Below, one piece after another: positions 14,570-24,427 of a stretch of 64,000 nucleotides of DNA (its first letter is position 1; every line of letters starts with the position of its first letter). The position numbers and the translations under genes are program-made. The notes beneath the pieces were generated by a model. The model did not search any database, was not told where the DNA came from, and saw nothing but the letters and a program-made list of their open reading frames with translations. The DNA is from Marmoricola endophyticus. Lineage in GTDB: Bacteria > Actinomycetota > Actinomycetes > Propionibacteriales > Nocardioidaceae. The stretch lies in the NCBI RefSeq assembly GCF_014644415.1, contig NZ_BMKQ01000001.1:1788861-1852860 (forward strand), written 5' to 3'.

Positions 14570-17500
14570 TCACGCCCGCTCGAGGCTGATCGTCACGCTC
14601 TCGCCGTCGGCCAGGGCCGCGGACTCGCCGTCGACCGGCGCACCGGTGACGGAGTACGACGTGGCCAGCACCTCGCCGGAGATGAGGTCGGCGTACGCCT
14701 CGGCAGCGTTGCGGGCCGCCTCGCTGCCGCCGAGCACCAGGCTGATCCGGTCGGAGACGTCGAGTCCGGCGGACCGGCGAGCCTGCTGCACTGCGCGCAC
14801 CACGTCGCGGGCCAGCCCCTCGGCGGCCAGGTCGGGGGTGACGCGGGTGTCGAGGACGACGAAGCCGCCCCCGGGCAGCACGCCGAGCGCCGTACCCTCC
14901 TCGGCGGCCTCGGCGACGGTCTCCAGGGAGTACTCCCCCTCGACCAGCGCCAGCCCGCCCGCGGTGACGGTGCCGTCGGCGGCGACCGACCAGTCGCCGG
15001 ACTTCGAGCCCTTGATCGCCACCTGCACGTCCTTGCCCAGCCGCGGTCCGGCCGCGCGGGCGTTGACGGTGAGCCGCTGCGCCACGCCGTACGACGACGC
15101 CTCGTCGGAGGAGGTGCCGATCACCCGCACCGAGCGGACGTTGACCTCGTCGCCGACGATGGAGGCGAAGTCAGTCAGCGCGTCCGGGTCGGGCACGACC
15201 ACCGTCAGCGCGGCCAGCGGCAGCCGGGTGCGCAGCTGCTCGGCCTTGCGCAGGGCCGAGGTCGCCGAGCACACCTCGCGCACCTCGTCCATGGCCGCGA
15301 CCAGCGCGTCGTCGGCCGGCAGCTCCTCGACCGAGGGCCAGTCGGCCAAGTGCACTGAGCGCCCGCCGGTCAGGCCGCGCCAGATCTCCTCGCTGATCAG
15401 CGGCAGCAGCGGGGCCGTCGTACGGCACAGCACGTCCAGGACGGTGGCCAGCGTGCCGAAGGCCCCGACGTCGACAGCGCCTGCAGCCGCCCAGAACCGC
15501 TCCCGCGAGCGGCGGATGTACCAGTTCGACAGCACGTCGAGGAACGACCGCGTCGTGTCGCAGGCGTCGGCCACGGCGTAGGCGTCGAGCTGGGCGGTGA
15601 CCGAGGCGACGTACTCCCTCGTCTTGGCCAGCAGGTAGCGGTCCATCGGGTCGCTCGACGCGGTGGACGCCACGGCGTCGTGGCCGGCGGCGTTGGCGTA
15701 GAGCGCGAAGAAGTACCAGCTGTTCCACAGCGGGATCAGCACCTGTCGCACCCCGTCGCGGATGCCCTGCTCGGTGACGACGAGGTTGCCGCCGCGCAGG
15801 ATCGGGCTGGCCATGAGGAACCAGCGCATCGCGTCGGCGCCGTCGCGGTCGAAGACCTCGCTGACGTCGGGGTAGTTGCGCAGCGACTTGCTCATCTTCT
15901 CGCCGTCGGAGCCGAGCACGATGCCGTGGCTGATGCAGTTCTCGAAGGCGGGACGGTCGAAGACACCCGTGGCCAGGATGTGCAGGGTGTAGAACCAACC
16001 GCGCGTCTGGGCCATGTACTCGACGATGAAGTCGGCCGGGAAGTGCCCCTCGAACCAGTCGTCGTTCTCGAACGGGTAGTGCACCTGCGCGAACGACATC
16101 GACCCCGAGTCGAACCAGACGTCCAGGACGTCCGCGACCCGGCGCATCGTCGAGCGACCGGTCGGGTCGTCGGGGTTGGGCCGGGTCAGCTCGTCGACGA
16201 ACGGCCGGTGCAGGTCCGGGTTGCCGTCGCGGTCGCGCGGCAGGTCGCCGAAGTCGCGCTCGAGCTCGGCGAACGAGCCGTAGACGTCCAGGCGCGGGTA
16301 GGCCTCGTCGTCGGACTTCCACACCGGCACCGGGCTGCCCCAGAACCGGTTGCGGGTGATCGACCAGTCCCGGGCGTTCTCGACCCACTTGCCGAACTGG
16401 CCGTCCTTGACGTGCTCGGGGACCCAGTTGATCTGCTGGTTGAGCTCGCCCATCCGCGCCTTGAACTTCGTCACCTCGACGAACCACGACGAGACGCCCT
16501 TGTAGATCAGCGGCTCGCGGCAGCGCCAGCAGTGCGGGTAGGAGTGGTCGTACGTCTCGCGCCGCAGCAGCACCGTCCCCGGCGTCACCGAGCCCGTGCC
16601 CGCCTTGAGGTCGTCGATGATGTGGGCGTTGGCGTCGAAGACCTGCATGCCGGCGTACTCGGTGACCGGCGCGGTGAACCGCCCGTCCTTGCCGACCGGC
16701 ATCACCGCCTCGATGCCCTCGCGGTCGGTGACCACCTTGTCGTCCTCACCGAACGCACCGGCGGTGTGCACCAGCCCGGTGCCGTCGGTGGTGGTGACGA
16801 ACTCCGCGGTGACCACGCGGAAGGCTCCTCCGTGACCGCGGTAGTACGAGAACGGTGGGTCGTACGTCGCACCCGCCAGCGCCGCCCCGGTGGTCCGGGC
16901 GACCACCTCGGCCCCGGCGAGCTCGCGCTCGTACGCCCCCAGCCGCGCCTCGGCGAGGACGAAGCGCTCTCCGTCCTTTTCCACGACCACGTAGTCGATG
17001 TCCTCGCCCACCATCACCGCGAGGTTCGACGGCAGCGTCCACGGCGTGGTCGTCCACACCAGCGCCTTCGCGCCGGCGTGCTCGCCCGAGGTCAGCTCCA
17101 CGCCGACCGTGACGGCCGGGTCCTGGCGGTTGCGATACGTGCCCTCGTCCATCCGCAGCTCGTGGTTGGACAGCGGCGTCTCGTCGTTCCAGCAGTACGG
17201 CAGCACCCGGAAGCCCTCGTAGACCCAGCCCTTGTCGTAGAGCTGCTTGAAGGCCCAGATCACCGACTCCATGTAGTCGGCGTTCATGGTGCGGTAGTCG
17301 TGCTCGAAGTCGACCCAGCGCGCCTGGCGGGTGACGTAGTCGCGCCACTCGCCGGTGTACTTCATCACCGAGGCCCGGCAGGCCTCGTTGAACTTCTCGA
17401 TGCCGAGCTCGAGGATCTCGTCGGTGGTCTTGATCCCGTTCAGGCGCATCGCCTCGAGCTCGGCGGGCAGACCGTGGGTGTCCCAGCCGAACCGGCGCTC

Positions 17501-17776
17501 GACCCGGCGTCCGCGCATCGTCTGGTAGCGCGGGACGAGGTCCTTGACGTAGCCGGTGAGCAGGTGGCCGTAGTGCGGCAGACCGTTGGCGAAGGGCGGT
17601 CCGTCGTAGAAGACGAACTCGTTCGACCCGCCCGGCCCTGCGTCGCGCTGCTCGACGCTGGCGCGGAACGTGTCGTCGTCGGCCCAGTAGGCCAGCACCG
17701 CCTCCTCGACCTCCGGGAAGCGCGGGCTGGCGGGGACGTCGTCGCGGCCCGTGGCGGAGACCCGGGGATAGGTCAT
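14570..17776 (-). CDS. ileS: Isoleucyl-tRNA synthetase
   Basis: This 1068-residue class I synthetase charges tRNA-Ile. The HIGH motif appears as HYGH in [16 protein letters not shown] and KMSKS appears intact in [13 protein letters not shown] zinc-type HCWRCREP block follows the editing domain region, and the eukaryote-like long form (IleS2 type, as in mycobacteria) fits the length and the HYGH variant. ATG 17776 begins [10 protein letters not shown], preceded by AGGAG; a longer open frame reaches into the leader but is not conserved. The upstream leader is a T-box, so expression should rise when uncharged tRNA-Ile accumulates. Confidence 0.96.
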   Translation of the reverse strand: MTYPRVSATGRDDVPASPRFPEVEEAVLAYWADDDTFRASVEQRDAGPGGSNEFVFYDGPPFANGLPHYGHLLTGYVKDLVPRYQTMRGRRVERRFGWDTHGLPAELEAMRLNGIKTTDEILELGIEKFNEACRASVMKYTGEWRDYVTRQARWVDFEHDYRTMNADYMESVIWAFKQLYDKGWVYEGFRVLPYCWNDETPLSNHELRMDEGTYRNRQDPAVTVGVELTSGEHAGAKALVWTTTPWTLPSNLAVMVGEDIDYVVVEKDGERFVLAEARLGAYERELAGAEVVARTTGAALAGATYDPPFSYYRGHGGAFRVVTAEFVTTTDGTGLVHTAGAFGEDDKVVTDREGIEAVMPVGKDGRFTAPVTEYAGMQVFDANAHIIDDLKAGTGSVTPGTVLLRRETYDHSYPHCWRCREPLIYKGVSSWFVEVTKFKARMGELNQQINWVPEHVKDGQFGKWVENARDWSITRNRFWGSPVPVWKSDDEAYPRLDVYGSFAELERDFGDLPRDRDGNPDLHRPFVDELTRPNPDDPTGRSTMRRVADVLDVWFDSGSMSFAQVHYPFENDDWFEGHFPADFIVEYMAQTRGWFYTLHILATGVFDRPAFENCISHGIVLGSDGEKMSKSLRNYPDVSEVFDRDGADAMRWFLMASPILRGGNLVVTEQGIRDGVRQVLIPLWNSWYFFALYANAAGHDAVASTASSDPMDRYLLAKTREYVASVTAQLDAYAVADACDTTRSFLDVLSNWYIRRSRERFWAAAGAVDVGAFGTLATVLDVLCRTTAPLLPLISEEIWRGLTGGRSVHLADWPSVEELPADDALVAAMDEVREVCSATSALRKAEQLRTRLPLAALTVVVPDPDALTDFASIVGDEVNVRSVRVIGTSSDEASSYGVAQRLTVNARAAGPRLGKDVQVAIKGSKSGDWSVAADGTVTAGGLALVEGEYSLETVAEAAEEGTALGVLPGGGFVVLDTRVTPDLAAEGLARDVVRAVQQARRSAGLDVSDRISLVLGGSEAARNAAEAYADLISGEVLATSYSVTGAPVDGESAALADGESVTISLERA

Positions 17777-17789
17777 GGGCGGTGCTCCT

Positions 17790-17995
17790 GGTCTGGTCGA
17801 TGTCGTGTCGTGCTGGACACGAGGACGACGAGAGCCGCGGTACCACCTCGATTGCCCCGGGCGGGGCCACTTCGTTGCGGGCTGTGACGGGCCCACCCGT
17901 TCGGGTCTACTTGGTCGCCCGAGATGGATCAGTGGACGACTGTTCTTCCGAAGGCTCGCCGCTGATGACGGCTCGAACGCCTCTGAGCGCTCATG
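17790..17995 (-). promoter_or_regulatory. T-box riboswitch leader of ileS
   Basis: On the minus strand, GAGGTGGTACCGCGGC lies at about 17835-17849, matching the T-box consensus that pairs with the tRNA acceptor end (core GGTACCGCG). Downstream a short perfect stem (TCGTGTC/GACACGA) precedes the AGGAG ribosome site, as expected for an expression platform. AUC triplets suitable as isoleucine specifier occur upstream on the transcript (for example in TGATCCATCT near 17928), but I could not fix the specifier loop. Outer limits are approximate. Actinobacterial ileS leaders are a known class, often acting on translation initiation. Confidence 0.85.
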
Positions 17996-18001
17996 CTACA
18001 G

Positions 18002-18035
18002 CCCGCTCCGGTGCCGAGGACGGCGCCGGAGCGGG
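18002..18035 (-). terminator. Hairpin terminator after bldC
   Basis: A perfect ten-base-pair stem, CCCGCTCCGG at 18002-18011 with CCGGAGCGGG at 18026-18035, encloses a 14-base loop. It starts 20 bases after the bldC stop on the minus strand and separates bldC from the ileS leader, which lies immediately downstream. Confidence 0.65.
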
Positions 18036-18054
18036 TGGAGCGGAGCGGGCTGGT

Positions 18055-18267
18055 TCAGTCGACCGGGCCGCGCTGCTGGGGCACGGCGCCGTTGAGCAGG
18101 CCACGGACCTCGGACTCCACGTAGCGGCGGTGCCCGCCCAGCGTGCGGATCGACGTGAGCTTGCCGGCCTTGGCCCAGCGCGTCACGGTCTTCGGGTCGA
18201 CCCGGAACAGCGCGGCCACCTCGGCCGGGGTCAGCAACGTCTCGGACTCCTCGGGGCGCACGGACAC
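18055..18267 (-). CDS. bldC: BldC-like MerR-family DNA-binding regulator
   Basis: This 70-residue single-domain winged helix regulator contains LLTPAEVAALFRVDPKTVTR (recognition helix region) followed by WAKAGKLTSIRTLGGHRR, the BldC signature. Streptomyces BldC is 68 residues, controls developmental timing and binds direct repeats cooperatively without an effector domain. GTG 18267 with AAAGGGGGG just upstream is the start; a longer upstream frame lacks similarity. The order bldC, amino-acid dehydrogenase, DUF3073, purM, purF matches the Streptomyces locus, supporting orthology. Its own promoter region carries 11-base direct repeats. Confidence 0.93.
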   Translation of the reverse strand: MSVRPEESETLLTPAEVAALFRVDPKTVTRWAKAGKLTSIRTLGGHRRYVESEVRGLLNGAVPQQRGPVD

Positions 18268-18596
18268 GGCGACCCCCCTTTCTGGACGGGATTGAGTGGA
18301 TGCAGCGGACGACTCCCCCAAGCCCTTGCGTGCCCGCTTCGAAGGAGTCTGCCACCCTTCGGGGTCATCGCCTACCCCTTGTCGGACTTGTGTGGAGCGG
18401 TCCGTCACGCGTGCTGCATGTTTGTGCAGGTCAGAAGTATGAAGCACCCGAAATCTGATCGAAAAATCTTTTTCGTGCGAACCCGGTGAACGACTGCACA
18501 CCGGGCGAACAGTACAGAACCGTGACATCCGTACGCGCCGGTCTAGGGTCGGGACACACGCGGATGAGCACCACGCACACCCTCGAAAGGCGACAG
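18268..18596. promoter_or_regulatory. Divergent bldC / amino-acid dehydrogenase intergenic region
   Basis: This 329-base gap has no supported gene. Bases 18420-18480 are strikingly AT-rich for this genome. They hold two copies of a CGAAA-led direct repeat 11 bases apart (CGAAATCTGAT at 18449, CGAAAAATCTT at 18460) and the palindrome CGAAAAATCTTTTTCG (18460-18475). TAGGGT at 18544-18549 could be the -10 of the dehydrogenase gene. The rest shows nothing I can name. Confidence 0.45.
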
Positions 18597-19709
18597 ATGA
18601 CCCTCGGACCCGACCGTGACCCGGACCGCCCCCAGCGCGACGGCGTGTTCGCCCGGCTCGAGGGGCACGAGCAGGTCGTCCACTGCGAGGACCGCGAGTC
18701 GGGACTCCGCGCGATCATCGCCGTCCACTCCACCGCGCTCGGCCCGGCGCTGGGCGGCACCCGGTTCCACCCGTACGCCGACGAGCAGGCGGCGCTCGAG
18801 GACGTCCTCGCACTCTCCCGCGGGATGACGTACAAGAACGCGCTCGCGGGCCTCGACCACGGCGGCGGCAAGGCCGTCATCATCGGCGACCCGCGCACCG
18901 ACAAGTCGGAGGTGCTGCTGCGGGCGTACGGCCGCTTCGTCGCCTCGCTCGGCGGCCGGTACGTGACAGCCTGCGACGTGGGGACCTACTCGGAGGACAT
19001 GGACGTCGTCGCGCGCGAGTGCGACTTCGCCACCGGCCGCACGGTCGAGCACGGCGGAGCGGGCGACTCCAGCGTGCTGACGGCCTACGGCGTGTTCCAG
19101 GGGATGCGCGCCGCCGCGGAGTCGGTGTGGGGTGCGCCGACCCTGGCCGGACGCACCGTCGGGGTCGCCGGTGTCGGCAAGGTGGGCAGGCACCTCGTCC
19201 GCCATCTCCTGGAGGACGGCGCCCGGGTCCTCGTCACCGACGTGTGGCAGCCCGCCGTGGACGCCGTCGTGGCGTCGCACCCCGAGGTGAGGGCGGTGCC
19301 GGACACCGACGCGCTGATCGCCTCACCGCTCGACGTCTACGCGCCGTGCGCGCTCGGCGGGGCGCTGGACGAGCCGGTCACCGACGCCCTGACCGCGAGG
19401 ATCGTGTGCGGTGCCGCCAACAACCAGCTGGCCGGCGACGAGGTCGGCGCGCGGCTGCTGGACCGCGGCATCACCTACGCCCCCGACTACTGCGTCAACG
19501 CCGGCGGCGTCGTGCAGGTCGCCGACGAGCTCGACGGCTTCTCCTTCGAGCGGGCGCAGCGCCGGGCGGCGAAGATCTTCGACACCACGCGTGAGGTGCT
19601 GCGCGTGGCGGACGCCGAGGGCATCTCGCCGGCGGTCGCCGCCGACCGGGTCGCCGAGCAGCGGATCGCCGGCGTCAGCCGGCTGGGCGCGATCCGCGTG
19701 GGTCGCTGA
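18597..19709 (+). CDS. vdh: Valine/leucine dehydrogenase (Glu/Leu/Phe/Val dehydrogenase family)
   Basis: This 370-residue NAD-dependent branched-chain amino acid dehydrogenase reversibly deaminates valine or leucine to the 2-oxo acid and ammonia. [20 protein letters not shown] carries the substrate and catalytic lysines, [13 protein letters not shown] is the NAD-binding glycine motif, and CGAANNQLA is the conserved cofactor-side block. ATG 18597 is preferred because GAAAGG lies seven bases upstream; an ATG at 18564 adds 11 residues. Position next to bldC matches Streptomyces vdh. It may feed branched-chain fatty acid precursors. A hairpin at 19766 follows. Confidence 0.9.
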   Translation: MTLGPDRDPDRPQRDGVFARLEGHEQVVHCEDRESGLRAIIAVHSTALGPALGGTRFHPYADEQAALEDVLALSRGMTYKNALAGLDHGGGKAVIIGDPRTDKSEVLLRAYGRFVASLGGRYVTACDVGTYSEDMDVVARECDFATGRTVEHGGAGDSSVLTAYGVFQGMRAAAESVWGAPTLAGRTVGVAGVGKVGRHLVRHLLEDGARVLVTDVWQPAVDAVVASHPEVRAVPDTDALIASPLDVYAPCALGGALDEPVTDALTARIVCGAANNQLAGDEVGARLLDRGITYAPDYCVNAGGVVQVADELDGFSFERAQRRAAKIFDTTREVLRVADAEGISPAVAADRVAEQRIAGVSRLGAIRVGR

Positions 19710-19765
19710 GCAGCCGCGGCACACCGCCACGGCGTACGACCGGCGTCACCGCGTCGGTTCGGGGA

Positions 19766-19789
19766 GGGCCGGCGACGACGCACCGGCCC
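19766..19789. terminator. Hairpin between vdh and the DUF3073 gene
   Basis: GGGCCGG (19766-19772) pairs with CCGGCCC (19783-19789) around a ten-base loop in the gap between two convergent genes, so it may serve both. No T-tract follows. Confidence 0.5.
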
Positions 19790-19793
19790 GCGG

Positions 19794-19985
19794 TCAACCG
19801 CGCGGGCGGTCCGCCCAGTCGTCGTCGCCCGAGACGTCGTCGGAGGCGTCATCAGAGGCTCCGCCGCCGTCGCCGGAGTCTCCGTGGAGCTCCTTCGCCA
19901 ACGCGTCGAAGTCTGTGTCCTGGCTCCGGTACTTCAGATCGCGAGCGACCTTGGTCTGCTTCGCCTTAGCTCGGCCGCGCCCCAT
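19794..19985 (-). CDS. DUF3073 family small protein
   Basis: This 63-residue protein opens MGRGRAKAKQTKVARDLKY, the invariant basic start of DUF3073, followed by a conserved S-x-D-T-D-F-D-A-L segment and a long acidic Gly/Ser/Asp tail. The charge switch from basic head to acidic tail is typical. Function is unknown. It lies between purM and the amino-acid dehydrogenase as in Streptomyces, which strengthens the call. It is too small for domain analysis beyond this. Confidence 0.88.
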   Translation of the reverse strand: MGRGRAKAKQTKVARDLKYRSQDTDFDALAKELHGDSGDGGGASDDASDDVSGDDDWADRPRG

Positions 19986-20131
19986 TGGGTCCGACCCCCT
20001 CGCAAGTTCGGCCGGGGCCCCTGGGGCTCACCGGTCTGGTGTCAGCATGTCGTAGGTCGAGACTACCCAACGACCGGGCGGTCACGCACGCCGCCCGGCC
20101 GGTAAGCGTCCTCGGCACGCGCCGAGGGACC

Positions 20132-21214
20132 TCAGCGGTGGTCGCCGACCAGCCGCACCGCACCTCGCTCGTCCGCGGCCGCCTCGGTGACCTCTCCGGC
20201 GACCCACGCACGGACGCCGTGGTCGCCGAGCAGCGAGACGGCCGCGTCGGCGTCGTCCGGGGCGACGAGAGCCACCATGCCGACGCCGCAGTTCAGCGTC
20301 CGCTCGAGGTCGGCACGGTCGATGGACCCCACGTCGCGGACCAGGTCGAAGACCGCCGGCAGCGCCCAGGTGCCGCGGTCGAGGGTCGCGGTCAGCTCCT
20401 CGGGCATCACGCGCTCCAGGTTGGCGGCGAGCCCGCCGCCGGTGATGTGCGACATCGCGTGGGTGGCGGTGCCGGCGGCCAGCGCCAGGCACGCCTTGGC
20501 GTACACCCGCGTCGGCTCGAGCAGCTCCTCGCCCAGCGTGCGACCGAGCTCGGCGACATCGCGGTCCAGGGCCCAGCCGGCGCGCTCGAGCAGGACGTGA
20601 CGGACCAGGGAGTACCCGTTGGAGTGCAGCCCGCTTGAGGCCATCGCGACCACGGCGTCCCCGGGGCGCACCAGCGCCGGGCCGAGCAGCGCGGAGGCCT
20701 CGACCACCCCGGTCGTGGAGCCGGCGACGTCGTACTCGCCGGGCGCCATCAGCCCCGGGTGCTCGGCGGTCTCGCCGCCGATCAGCGCGCAACCGGCCTG
20801 CAGGCACGCCTCGGCGATGCCCTTGACGATGGCGGCGACCCGTTCGGGGACCACCTGCCCAGTGGCGATGTAGTCGGTGAGGAACAGCGGCTCGGCCCCG
20901 CACACCACGAGGTCGTCGACGAGCATGCCGACCAGGTCGAAGCCGATCGTGTCGTGGACGTCCATCGCCTGCGCGATCGCGACCTTCGTGCCGACGCCGT
21001 CGGCCGAGGTGGCCAGCAGCGGACGGTCGTACGCCTTGAGCGCAGAGGCGTCGAAGAGACCCGCGAAGCCGCCGATCCCGCCGATCATCTCCTCGCGGCG
21101 GGCCTTGTCGACCCAGACCTTCATCAGCTCGACCGCACTGTCGCCGGCCTCGATGGAGACCCCCGCCGACTCGTACGTCGCCGACGCGCCGGCGCCTTCG
21201 CTGTCCGCGCTCAC
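20132..21214 (-). CDS. purM: Phosphoribosylformylglycinamidine cyclo-ligase (AIR synthetase)
   Basis: This 360-residue enzyme is step five of purine synthesis: it closes FGAM to AIR with ATP. The N-terminal YESAGVSIEAGD, the ATP-site LLATSADGVGTKVAIA, VVCGAEPLFLTDYIATG, GGETAEHPGLM, ASSGLHSNGYSLVR and the HITGGGLAANLERV block all match PurM in order. GTG 21214 overlaps the purF stop as GTGA, so the pair is translationally coupled. It is full length and cytoplasmic. The AIR-synthase-like half of the Nit1C protein at 8752 is a distant relative of this fold. Confidence 0.97.
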   Translation of the reverse strand: MSADSEGAGASATYESAGVSIEAGDSAVELMKVWVDKARREEMIGGIGGFAGLFDASALKAYDRPLLATSADGVGTKVAIAQAMDVHDTIGFDLVGMLVDDLVVCGAEPLFLTDYIATGQVVPERVAAIVKGIAEACLQAGCALIGGETAEHPGLMAPGEYDVAGSTTGVVEASALLGPALVRPGDAVVAMASSGLHSNGYSLVRHVLLERAGWALDRDVAELGRTLGEELLEPTRVYAKACLALAAGTATHAMSHITGGGLAANLERVMPEELTATLDRGTWALPAVFDLVRDVGSIDRADLERTLNCGVGMVALVAPDDADAAVSLLGDHGVRAWVAGEVTEAAADERGAVRLVGDHR

Positions 21215-22800
21215 GGGCGCTCCAGCGCGTCGCCGCCGCCCGCACCGGCCGCGGACCGCTGACCGGCTGCGAGCGGGTTCGACGCCGAGAGCTCGGCCAG
21301 CTTCTCCGGGAAGGACTCCAGCAGGTGCTTGCCCAGGTGCTCGGGCTCGGGCAGCTCGACCGGGTAGACGCCGTCGAAGCAGGCCCGGCACAGGCTCTCC
21401 TTCGGCACCTCGGTCGCCGCCACGGTGTCCTCGAGGTCGACGTAGCCCAGGCTGTCGGCGCCGATCGAGGCGCAGATCTCGTCGGTCGTGAGGCCGTTGG
21501 CGATCAGCTCGGCACGGGTGGCGAAGTCGATGCCGTAGAAGCACGGCCACTTCACCGGCGGGCTGGCGATGCGTACGTGGACCTCGCGGGCCCCGGCCTC
21601 GCGCAGCATCCGGATGAGCGCGCGCTGCGTGTTGCCGCGCACGATCGAGTCGTCGACCACGACCAGGCGCTTGCCCTCGATGACGTCGCGCAGCGGGTTC
21701 AGCTTGAGCCGGATGCCGAGCTGGCGGATGGTCTGCGAGGGCTGGATGAAGGTGCGTCCGACGTAGGAGTTCTTCACCAGCCCGGTGCCGTACGGGATCC
21801 CCGACCGCTCCGCGTAGCCGATCGCGGCCGGCGTCCCGGACTCGGGCACGGGGATCACGAGGTCGGCGTCGACCGGGTGCTCCTCGGCCAGCCGGCGGCC
21901 GATCTCCACCCGGACCCCGTGCACCTGGCGCCCGGAGATCCGGGTGTCGGGCCGGGCGAGGTAGACGAACTCGAACAGGCAGCCCTTGGGCTCCGGCTCG
22001 GCGAAGCGCATGGTGCGCAGGCCGTCCTCGTCGACGACGACCATCTCGCCGGGCTCGACCTCGCGGACGTACGAGGCACCGACGATGTCCAGCGCCGCGG
22101 TCTCGGAGGCGACCACCCAGCCCCGCTCGAGCCGGCCGAGCACCAGCGGCCGGATCCCCTGGGGGTCGCGGGCGGCGTACAGCGTGGACTCGTTCATCCA
22201 CACGAAGCAGAAGGCGCCGCGGATCTGCGGGAGCAGCTCCATGGCCCGCTGCTCGAGCGTGGTGTCGGGGTGGTGGGCGAGCAGCGCGGTGACCAGGCTG
22301 GTGTCGTTGGTCGAGGTCTCCAGGTTGCGCGCGTGGATGTCGAGCTCGCCGTTGCTGCTGGGCAGGCCGGCGACCAGCTGCTGCAGCTCGGAGGTGTTGG
22401 TCAGGTTGCCGTTGTGGCCCAGCGCGATCGAGCCGTCCATCGTCGGGCGGAAGGTCGGCTGCGCGTTGTGCCAGGTGCTGGCCCCGGTCGTGGAGTAGCG
22501 CGAGTGGCCGACCGCGATGTGGCCCCGCAGCGCCTCCAGCGTCGACTCGTCGAACACCTGGGAGACCAGTCCCATGTCCTTGTAGACGAGGATCTGCCGG
22601 CCGTTGCTGACCGCGATGCCGGCCGACTCCTGCCCTCGGTGCTGCAGCGCGTAGATGCCGTAGTAGGCGAGCTTGGCGACGTCCTCGCCGGGAGCCCACA
22701 CCCCGAACACGCCGCAGGCGTCCTGGGGACCCTTGTCGTGCGGGTCGAGGTCGTGCGTCAGGCGGCCGTCGGCGGGACGACGGCGAGCATTGGCGGCCAC
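21211..22800 (-). CDS. purF: Amidophosphoribosyltransferase
   Basis: This 529-residue glutamine PRPP amidotransferase is the first committed step of purine synthesis. After a short propeptide-like leader comes DACGVFGVWAPG, placing the N-terminal nucleophile cysteine, then the class II glutaminase domain with QHRGQESAGIA. The phosphoribosyltransferase half has VVVDDSIVRGNT, the PRPP-binding loop. GTG 22800 is chosen because TACAGT, a good -10 hexamer, ends seven bases before it, which predicts a leaderless transcript; GTGs at 22806 and 22809 are alternatives. It overlaps purM by four bases. Confidence 0.96.
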   Translation of the reverse strand: MAANARRRPADGRLTHDLDPHDKGPQDACGVFGVWAPGEDVAKLAYYGIYALQHRGQESAGIAVSNGRQILVYKDMGLVSQVFDESTLEALRGHIAVGHSRYSTTGASTWHNAQPTFRPTMDGSIALGHNGNLTNTSELQQLVAGLPSSNGELDIHARNLETSTNDTSLVTALLAHHPDTTLEQRAMELLPQIRGAFCFVWMNESTLYAARDPQGIRPLVLGRLERGWVVASETAALDIVGASYVREVEPGEMVVVDEDGLRTMRFAEPEPKGCLFEFVYLARPDTRISGRQVHGVRVEIGRRLAEEHPVDADLVIPVPESGTPAAIGYAERSGIPYGTGLVKNSYVGRTFIQPSQTIRQLGIRLKLNPLRDVIEGKRLVVVDDSIVRGNTQRALIRMLREAGAREVHVRIASPPVKWPCFYGIDFATRAELIANGLTTDEICASIGADSLGYVDLEDTVAATEVPKESLCRACFDGVYPVELPEPEHLGKHLLESFPEKLAELSASNPLAAGQRSAAGAGGGDALERP

Positions 22801-22917
22801 GCGCACCACTGTACGGCGACCGGGCCGCGTCGGGTGAACCGCTGGGCGGCGCGAGCCTGCCCTGGGCCGAGCAACGTGACCTAGGGTGCGAGGCACACAT
22901 CCGTCTCGGGAGGTCCT

Positions 22918-24369
22918 GTGTCGTCGTACCGTCATCTGCGAGCCCTGGCGCTCGCGCTCGTCGCCCCGTTGGTCGCCGCACTCGCCGTCGGGCTGCCGGC
23001 CGGTCCCGCCGGCGCGGCCGCTCCACCACCGGACCTGCTCGCCCAGGTGAAGGCGCTGCCCCACGTGGTCTCGGCCGAGGAGAAGCAGGCACCGGAGGGC
23101 TACCGCTACTTCGTGATCGGCTTCTCCCAGCCGGTCGACCACGACCACCCCGACCAGGGCACGTTCACCCAGCGGATGACGCTGCTACACAAGGACGTCT
23201 CGCGCCCGATGGTGATGTACACCAGCGGCTACGGCGTCTCGACGACACCGTCGCGCAGCGAGCCGACGCGGATCGTCGACGGCAACCAGATCAGCATGGA
23301 GTACCGCTTCTTCGAGCCCTCCCGTCCCGCCCACCCGAAGTGGACCAAGCAGCTGACGATCAAGCAGGCCGCCGAGGACCAGCACGAGATCATCCGGTCC
23401 TTCAAGCGGCTCTACACCGCACACTGGCTGACCACGGGCGGTTCGAAGGGCGGCATGACCGCGACGTACCACCGCCGGTTCTTCCCCCGCGACGTCGACG
23501 GGACCGTCCCGTACGTCGCCCCCAACGACGTCGTCGACACCAAGGACGTCTACAACGACTTCCTCGACCACGTCGGCAGCGACCAGCAGTGCCGCGACGA
23601 CCTGACCGCGCTGCAGCGCCGCGTGCTGCGCAACCGCGTCTGGTTCACCGACAAGACCCGCCGGGTGTCGCGGGAGAACCACTACACCTACGACATCGTC
23701 GGCAGCCTGCCCAGGGCCATGGAGTCGGCGGTCGTCGACATGTACTTCGCCTTCTGGCAGTACTCCCCCGAGTCCGACTGCGCCACGGTCCCGGACGCCC
23801 GCACGGCGACCAACGACCAGGTCTGGGACTTCTTCGAGGCCCACTCCTCGCTGACGACGTACGCCGACCAGCAGGTCTCGGGCTACACGCCGTACTACTT
23901 CCAGGCGGCCTACCAGCTCGGCTCGCCCGAGCCGTACGAGACCCGGCTGACGAAGCTGCTGCGCTTCCCCGGCGCCGACGTCGCCGCCACCTTCGTGCCG
24001 GCCGACATCCGGCCGAAGCGGTTCGACACCGCGGCGATGCCGGACGTCGACCACTGGGTACGCACCCGCTCGACCCGGATGCTGTACGTCTACGGCTCCA
24101 ACGACCCGTGGAGCGCCGAGCCGTTCGCCTGCGGCAAGGGAGGCGCCGCGCGCGAGTGCGAGCGGCACTACGTCCCCGGCGGCAACCACGGCTCGACCAT
24201 CGCGCAGCTGCCCGAGGCCGAGCGGGAGCACGCCACGGACCTGGTGCTGCGCTGGGCCGGGCTGCCCTCGAGCGACGAGGCGGCCAAGCAGATCGCGCGG
24301 ACGGGGGCACCCGAGCGGGAGCCCGCCCTGGACCGCCGCGCGGACTACCTCGTACGACACGGCGCGTAG
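22918..24369 (+). CDS. Secreted serine peptidase, family S37 (tripeptidyl aminopeptidase type)
   Basis: This 483-residue exported protein has a Sec-type signal peptide of about 34 residues: a basic start, [17 protein letters not shown] and an Ala-rich cleavage zone. The mature part has FSQPVDHDHPDQGTF and HWLTTGGSKGGMTA, in which the GGSKGG serine elbow is characteristic of S37 (PS-10 type prolyl tri/tetrapeptidyl aminopeptidases). A late Asp (YGSNDPWSAEPF) and His (PGGNHGSTIAQL) complete the triad. GTG 22918 follows GGGAGG. It probably trims peptides outside the cell. A very stable hairpin ends the gene. Confidence 0.87.
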   Translation: MSSYRHLRALALALVAPLVAALAVGLPAGPAGAAAPPPDLLAQVKALPHVVSAEEKQAPEGYRYFVIGFSQPVDHDHPDQGTFTQRMTLLHKDVSRPMVMYTSGYGVSTTPSRSEPTRIVDGNQISMEYRFFEPSRPAHPKWTKQLTIKQAAEDQHEIIRSFKRLYTAHWLTTGGSKGGMTATYHRRFFPRDVDGTVPYVAPNDVVDTKDVYNDFLDHVGSDQQCRDDLTALQRRVLRNRVWFTDKTRRVSRENHYTYDIVGSLPRAMESAVVDMYFAFWQYSPESDCATVPDARTATNDQVWDFFEAHSSLTTYADQQVSGYTPYYFQAAYQLGSPEPYETRLTKLLRFPGADVAATFVPADIRPKRFDTAAMPDVDHWVRTRSTRMLYVYGSNDPWSAEPFACGKGGAARECERHYVPGGNHGSTIAQLPEAEREHATDLVLRWAGLPSSDEAAKQIARTGAPEREPALDRRADYLVRHGA

Positions 24370-24378
24370 GGTGCGCCA

Positions 24379-24420
24379 ACGACGACAGGCCCGGGGCTGC
24401 TGCCCCGGGCCCGTCGTCGT
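24379..24420. terminator. Bidirectional hairpin terminator
   Basis: An 18-of-19 paired stem (arms beginning ACGACGAC and ending GTCGTCGT, with core GGCCCGGGGC/GCCCCGGGCC) closes a four-base loop TGCT. It fills the gap between the convergent S37 peptidase and the molybdenum hydroxylase small subunit, so it can stop transcription from both sides. Confidence 0.85.
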
Positions 24421-24427
24421 GCAGAGG

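Noticed and set aside
15680-17887. A 735-codon open frame opposite ileS
   Set aside because: It is antisense to a clear isoleucyl-tRNA synthetase, has no domain-like sequence, and runs through the T-box leader.
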